A stretch of DNA of 64,000 bases from Ehretia macrophylla. Taxonomy: Eukaryota; Streptophyta; Magnoliopsida; Boraginales; Ehretiaceae. The DNA lies in assembly GCA_037974665.1 (NCBI GenBank), contig CM075768.1, forward strand, positions 7,713,501 to 7,777,500, in the 5' to 3' direction. The translations under genes were made by a program, and so were the position numbers. The notes below the pieces were generated by a model. The model did no database searches, had not been told where the DNA came from, and was given only the letters and a program-made list of their open reading frames with translations. Below are positions 59,005 to 64,000 of this stretch, one piece after another (the first letter of the stretch is position 1; every line of letters begins with the position of its first letter).

Positions 59005-59707
59005 ATCAAATGATTCTGAACATATATGTTAATACATTCATATTAGCAACTATTAGAAAAAAAAAATATGTACATAAACCCTGCTAATTCTGAAAAATGG
59101 TAAATTAAAAATCTTTAACAATATAAAATACAATAAGATATCTGGCATAATGTGCATAAACCATTCTGACCTCGCAAACATATAAGACGAATGCCATATG
59201 AAAATGACCAAAATGGTTTATTTTAATCGAAAAAATCTAACAGTATAAAATACAGTAAAGCTCGTTTGGTTCTATAAATGAAATGACAAAAAATTTACTC
59301 TTTTGCACACATCTTATTCTAACAGTATAGAATACAGTAAATCAAGAAATATACATACGATAGACGTTTTCCATTAAAGCTTGTTTGGTTGTAATCAGCG
59401 GCTTTCAAAATGGATCACAGAAACAATAACGAAATGGGGTTTGAGAGATTTGGGTATACTGAAATGGGGTTTAAGGGATTTGGGTATGCCAAAATGGGTT
59501 CTTCCAAAATGGGTTTGCTAAATAAACTAGAAATCCATCTAGTATGGTACCATAAAAGTAGAATTATATCCTAAACTCTTTAAGTAAAATAATTGAATTA
59601 AGAACATCTTCTATCTTAGTTTGTGACGAATCTTTGCTTAAGTTGCTATGCTCCATCATCTCTAAAGCAAATGCACTTACATGAGTATAAGTTTGCCAAC
59701 ATCACAC

Positions 59708-60290
59708 GACCAGGGTCATCCCTTTACACCCTATTTTTTTTTATAGACATGTAACATAGCGAGCCTCAGAGAAACTTATTTCCAATACTAAACTTAAGAA
59801 ACAATTACCAATACTCCAAGTCAGTACTATACAAAACTCTTTAATCTTTTAAAATTCTTCATTTTTCCTTTCTTACCTTTATTCATTTAAATCAATAAAT
59901 TACACACTCCAATTGGACCAACCATTACACATATTTTATCATAAAATTTGCACATCTTAAAGGAAGACATGATTGCATATATACAAAACTTAGGAAAGGA
60001 GGACCAGGGTCATCCCTTTACACCCAATAATTTTATAGACATGTAACATAGCGAGCCTCAGAGAAACTTATTTCCAATATTAAACTTAAGAAACAATTAC
60101 CAATACTCCAAGTCAGTACTATACAAAACTCTTTAATCCTTTAAAATTCTTCATTTTTCCTTTCTTACCTTTATTCATTTAAATTAATAAATTACACACT
60201 CCAATTGGACCAACCATTACACATATTTTATCATAAAATTTGCACATCTTAAAGGAAGACATAATTGCATATATACAAAACTTAGGCAAG
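59708..60290. repeat. 294-bp tandem duplication
   Basis: GACCAGGGTCATCCCTTTAC begins at 59708 and at 60002, and the two copies stay alike through CATATATACAAAACTTAGG with only a few differences. No coding content is recognised. Confidence 0.92.
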
Positions 60291-60554
60291 AAGTTTACTT
60301 GCAGGACAAAAAATAATTAAATAAATATCACACTTATTCCAAGGTCACTCTTCAAGAAAATCTCTCAATTTATGCCCGTCAATTGGTCAAGCTTCACTTA
60401 TAAAATCTTCTCAAAACTCCTTGAGCATTTTAATTAATCGCGTCATCTTGCCTACAAAATGTATATTCATCTCAGTAAAAATGGGTCAAGCCAATATTGT
60501 AAAGACCTAACATGCAACACATAACCTCAAAAACAGAATAATAGAAAAGGAACC
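60291..60554. other. AT-rich spacer, nothing recognised
   Basis: No ORF, repeat or element border was seen here. Confidence 0.4.
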
Positions 60555-60835
60555 TCTAAAATGATGCTCAAAATAGGATTCCACTCTATTTGGATCAATT
60601 GGATCATGCAGTGTATTAAGATTATGTCATATAGCCTCATCAGCAAACGTGAATCTTTACCTCTCCTCAAACAGGTTTTTAAAGGCAAGATGACTTCTTA
60701 TCCCTTATTCATATTTGCCATCTTCAATAAAACCCTCATAATGCTCATTAGGAAATACATAGTGGAATTTTTAAAGGAATTAAGCTTGATAGACATTGGC
60801 CCCTCTTACAAATCTCATTTTTGCTTATGATTCCC
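60555..60835 (+). pseudogene. L1-type LINE reverse transcriptase fragment
   Basis: The + strand reads KIGFHSIWINWIMQCIKIMSYSLISK. This matches the usual plant L1 box GF...WI.WIM.C...VSYS. It then reads FKGKMTSYPLFIFAI (usual RQGDPLSPYLFI), and GIKLDRHWPLLQISFLLMI (usual G.K...N.P.ISHLLFADD). The catalytic DD is lost. No LINE ends are seen. Confidence 0.7.
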
Positions 60836-60889
60836 TTTTCTTTACACAAGTCAAAAAAAGAAGAGGTGTATGTATTAAGAATACCTTTT

Positions 60890-61291
60890 ATGTGTATGTA
60901 CTTTGCAACTAGGCAAAGTCTTAATCATATAAATCTAAGATAAGATTAACCATTTTTTCACAAGGATGAAGAGAGCAAGTTGTAGAAGTGTTTCTCTAAT
61001 TAACTCAAAGGTGAATGGAATAACCAACTTCATCATTAAAGTGTTAAGAATCAAAAGACATATAGACAGAAAAGAGAAGAGAAAAGATTGAAGTGATAAT
61101 TTATTCCTTGAGAAAACTGCTCTATTTATAGATAACACAATAACTAAAATACTAAATATTAGGATTAAAAATCTACTAATTACACCTAACTCCAATGGAC
61201 TAGGTACTCAACTAATTCCAATAGACTAGGAAATCTAATCCCATAATTTGCTAACTTATTTGATTGAATATTTTGACTAGTTCAGTCAACA
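60890..61291 (-). mobile_element. 3' LTR of copia element K, minus strand
   Basis: On the minus strand the LTR starts TGTTGACTGAACTAG at 61291, directly after the polypurine tract AAGGAAGGGAT. It has a TATA-like CTATAAATAGAGC (61120-61132) and AATAAATTATC soon after. The far end is not certain (near 60890, or 60867). Confidence 0.65.
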
Positions 61292-61341
61292 ATCCCTTCC
61301 TTAAACTGATGTTTTCAAACATTCAGTTTAAAAATTAAACT

Positions 61342-64000
61342 TTATCTAATTTGCAAACACCTAATAACTCTCTTAGCTCCACAAATGCGGGCCTTGATAA
61401 ATATGTCTGCCAGTTGATCTTCAGTTCTGCAATGGATGAGATAAATTGTTCCATCCATTGTGAGATCTCTTAAGAAATGATATTTCACATCTATATGCTC
61501 ACTGGCGGAGCTACTTGTTGCTCAGTGGGTTCACATGAACCCACTGGTTCACCAAGGGCACCCCTTAGGCCACCCCTCATTTAATGATAGGTATATAAAT
61601 AATATGTAATATGCTTTAATTTTTTTAAAAAAAATATTACAAAACTCAAATCAACATCACTTCATCACTTCAACTCTTTCAACCCACTCGGCAATCACCA
61701 TCTACCATTCACTATTCTCAAGTCCGACATAACCAAAGTCCAAAGGCATTCAACAAAAAAAAAAAATTGAAGCGGCAAAACAAAGATGATAATTAATTAT
61801 CTTGTAATTTTTTTTATGTAGTATTTGAGTTTGATTAAATTAGAATTTAAATTTAATTTTTGATTAGATTATTTTTTTATCATGAACTATCCAGTGAATA
61901 ATTACTTCCCAACAGTTTTATAATGTCGGCATCAAAAGGATTGAAACACTAAACCAATGATCTATCTTTCTATTTATTAATGTCTGTTTCTTTGTCTCCA
62001 TTAGCGGAAAAATATTAATACTGGAAAATATTAATAGTGGACAACTATTTCATATTGAGCAGCAAATTCTGATGAGAGTAACTGGGAGTTAGTAGATACA
62101 GATTGAAGCCATATTAATATTTATTAAATAAATACAAGTAGGTGGCATAAACTGTTTTCTTTAATTTGTTGTTCTTTCCAGATAAAGTGTATCGCAGGGT
62201 CACTTGATCTCCTATAGCCTTTTTCTAAATTTGTATTATTATGTTTAATTATTTGAATCTATTACCGAAGTCCAAATTGAAAAATGCATAACGTTATATT
62301 ACAATGAGTATGAACGAATTCTAAACTTACACTTAGTAAAAAATAAAATTACACAACATAATACTCTTATACAAATAATTTTGTGTGTATGTGTTGTATG
62401 TTGAATGGAAGATTGATTGATACAAGCCCGTAATGTCAAACACCATCCTCTTCCCTCAGTATCTATTTACTTTCTCTATTTTATATGTTATGTCATTAAT
62501 AGATATATTTTTTTTGTTTATATTTTATATTTGTTATAATGTGCATAAAATGATGGCGAGTTACTTAAATACTTTATTTATACCATAATGTGTTTAAATT
62601 AAATATCAATGTATACATAAATAACTCGAGTGGCGGAGCGGCACCCCCTAACCCCGGGTGCCTAGCTCCGCCACTGTATATGCTTACTCCTACCATGTAG
62701 AACATGATTTTTGGAGAGTTTGATTATTGAAATATTGTCACAAAAAATTATCGTAGGCCCATGTTTCTTAAAATGAAGCTCTTCAAGAATTCTTTTCAAC
62801 CATACAGCTTGACATGCACAAGAGGCTGCAGCAACGAATTCAGCTTCGGGGTTTGACAAAGTGACAATTGGTTGTTCTTTGATGACCATGAAATAGCTCT
62901 TGAACCCAACATAAATACGTATCCGGAAGTGCTTTTTCTATCATCTTGATCTCTTGCATAATCACTGTTAGTAAAGCCAACCACATCTGACTTTTCTCCC
63001 TTTTTGTAGAACAACCCGAATTCTATGGTACCTTGCAAGTACCGAAAGATCCTCTTGGCAGTTTGAAGATGCATCTCTGTTGGATTCTCCATGTATCTAC
63101 TAATGAGACTCACCTAATACATTATATCCGATCTTGTTGCTGTTAGATACATTAAACTTCCCACAATTTGCTTGTAAAGTGTGCTATCAACCTTTTTCCA
63201 TCACAATCTTTATTCAGCTTCAAACCAAACTCAGTTGGTATACTCACGAAATTACAATTCTTCATCTAAAACTTGTCTAATATATCTTGAAAATATTTAT
63301 TCTAGCAGTAGATTGAACCATTTCAATACCAAGAAAATAATGCATTTTTCCAAGATCAAACATATCAAACTCAACCATCATGGATTTCTTAAATTTTTCA
63401 AACATGACACTATCATTTCCAATGAATATAAGGTCATCTACATATAAGCACACAATGAGCATTTTCCTCTATCTTCAATTTTGATAAAAAGTGTTTGCTC
63501 ATATGAACATTTTTGAAAGCCTTATTTCAAAAAATAAGTATTAATTCGACTATACCAAGCTCATGAGGCTTGTTTTAATCCATATAGAGCTTTCTTTAAT
63601 TTATAGACTTTATGCTCATTTCCAATTCTTAACGTAACCTGGAGGTTGATCAATAAATACATGTTCCTTCAAATGTCCATGCAAAAATGTCGATTTCACA
63701 TCCAACTGGAAAATAGGCCATGGGTTTTGTACTGCCAGCGCAACCACTAATCTGATTGTATCATGTCTTGCAACAAGAGCAAAGACTTCTTTGTAATCCA
63801 CACCAAATTCTTGTTTGTAGCCTTTAGCTACCAAGTGCGCCTTGTATTTGTCAACCTCACCATTCTCCTTCAATTTTGTTTTGTAAATCCACTTAACACC
63901 AATCGTTTTGTGCCCTTTTGGAAGATCGATTAACTCCCATGTGTCATTTTTTTCAATAGCTAGGATTTCATCATCCATAGCCTTTCTCTATTTCGATTCT
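61342..64000 (-). pseudogene. Ty1/copia pol of element K (RT and RNase H), runs off the window
   Basis: From the right edge the minus strand reads RT boxes: MDDEILAIEKNDTWELIDLP, GVKWIYKTKLKENGEVDKYK, LDVKSTFLHGHLKE (63616-63978), then CLYVDDLIFIG (catalytic YVDD) and FDMFDLGKMHYFLGIEM (63277-63462). RNase H follows: KRIFRYLQGTIEFGLFY, then RKSTSGYVFMLG, then VTLSNPEAEFVAAASCACQAVW. It ends after the hAT insertion with CRTEDQLADIFIKA and a stop at 61342-61344. Shifts occur near 63610, 63480 and 62880. It resembles Tork/TAR-type elements. The 5' half lies beyond 64000. Confidence 0.85.
61500..62676. mobile_element. Non-autonomous hAT-type element (1177 bp) in copia K
   Basis: TATATGCT flanks both ends (61492-61499 and 62677-62684), an 8-bp TSD as made by hAT transposases. 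The ends are CACTGGCGGAGCTAC and, as complement, CAGTGGCGGAGCTAG. Removing it restores the RNase H frame (GRSKHI joined to DVKYHF). There is no transposase ORF. Just inside the left end GTGGGTTCACATGAACCCAC (61526-61545) is a perfect 20-bp palindrome. Just inside the right end CACCCCCTAACCCCGGGTG forms another imperfect palindrome. Confidence 0.92.

Larger units (their letters stand above)
54280..59560. mobile_element. Mutator-like element (MULE) with a GRF-finger ORF and a broken transposase
   Basis: Two divergent genes sit at the ends and point inward: a zf-GRF ORF (+) at 54818 and a MuDR-type transposase (-) starting at 59004. Such GRF-finger ORFs are known companions in plant MULEs. The left end (about 54290-54480) reads AAATAATCAAAATGGTC and CATTAGTCCCTTTCATG, which looks like a MULE terminal inverted repeat. 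I did not find its complement on the right, so the right border is approximate. The 5' leaders of both genes contain repeated AACCCATTTT-type words. Confidence 0.65.

Overview
The window is plant nuclear DNA, most likely from a eudicot and possibly an asterid; the species is not resolved. Evidence: AT-rich intergenic DNA, GT-AG introns, and plant-type transposons (Ty1/copia, chromovirus-type Ty3/gypsy, L1 and RTE LINEs, MULE, hAT, MITEs). Only one cellular gene is recognised. It is a split + strand gene (coding exons 44067-53713) for a ubiquitin-like + WLM metalloprotease + PUB protein of the Wss1/SPRTN-like DNA-protein crosslink repair family (Arabidopsis WSS1B type). Nearly everything else is mobile DNA.

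Layout. 1-4625: badly decayed copia element (+). 4626-7251: 5' LTR and gag start of a gypsy element (-). 7252-10321: decayed copia with its short 3' LTR. 10322-10363: 42 bp of older host sequence. 10364-30969: one complete but dead chromovirus-like gypsy element (+), called element A, with 5-bp target-site duplications (TSDs) CCTTA. Element A has been hit by a MITE (10949-11393), a solo LTR (12079-14471), an L1 LINE (15113-18064, 17-bp TSD), a composite LTR block (20140-23286) and another solo LTR (26979-30180). 30972-39628: a young non-autonomous element, called G, in the form LTR-internal-LTR-internal-LTR, inserted exactly at the right edge of element A. 39637-41950: host flank and promoter region with a truncated L1 and a MITE. 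41950-53900: the WSS1B-like gene. Its long introns hold a LINE 3'-end-like block, a perfect 32-bp inverted repeat, a 184-bp tandem duplication and a decayed RTE LINE. 54280-59560: a MULE with an intact GRF zinc-finger ORF (+) and a broken transposase (-). 59708-60290: a tandem duplication. 60555-60830: an L1 RT fragment. 60890-64000: a copia element (-) split by a 1177-bp hAT-type element.

The TSDs give an order of events. Element A inserted into host DNA beside the older copia element. B, the LINE, the composite block and solo LTR I then landed in A, and G landed on A's right border. G's three LTRs are almost identical, so G is young. A's own LTRs differ clearly, so A is old.

The most interesting signal is a set of three short inverted repeats found in the same order in the LTRs of at least five distinct gypsy-type families here. 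Their loops or flanks are conserved and their stems change in a compensating way. The last one is followed by a pyrimidine tract and CAG, like a splice acceptor. This looks like a selected RNA structure module in the retrotransposon transcript. All calls were made by eye; no alignment or folding program was run.
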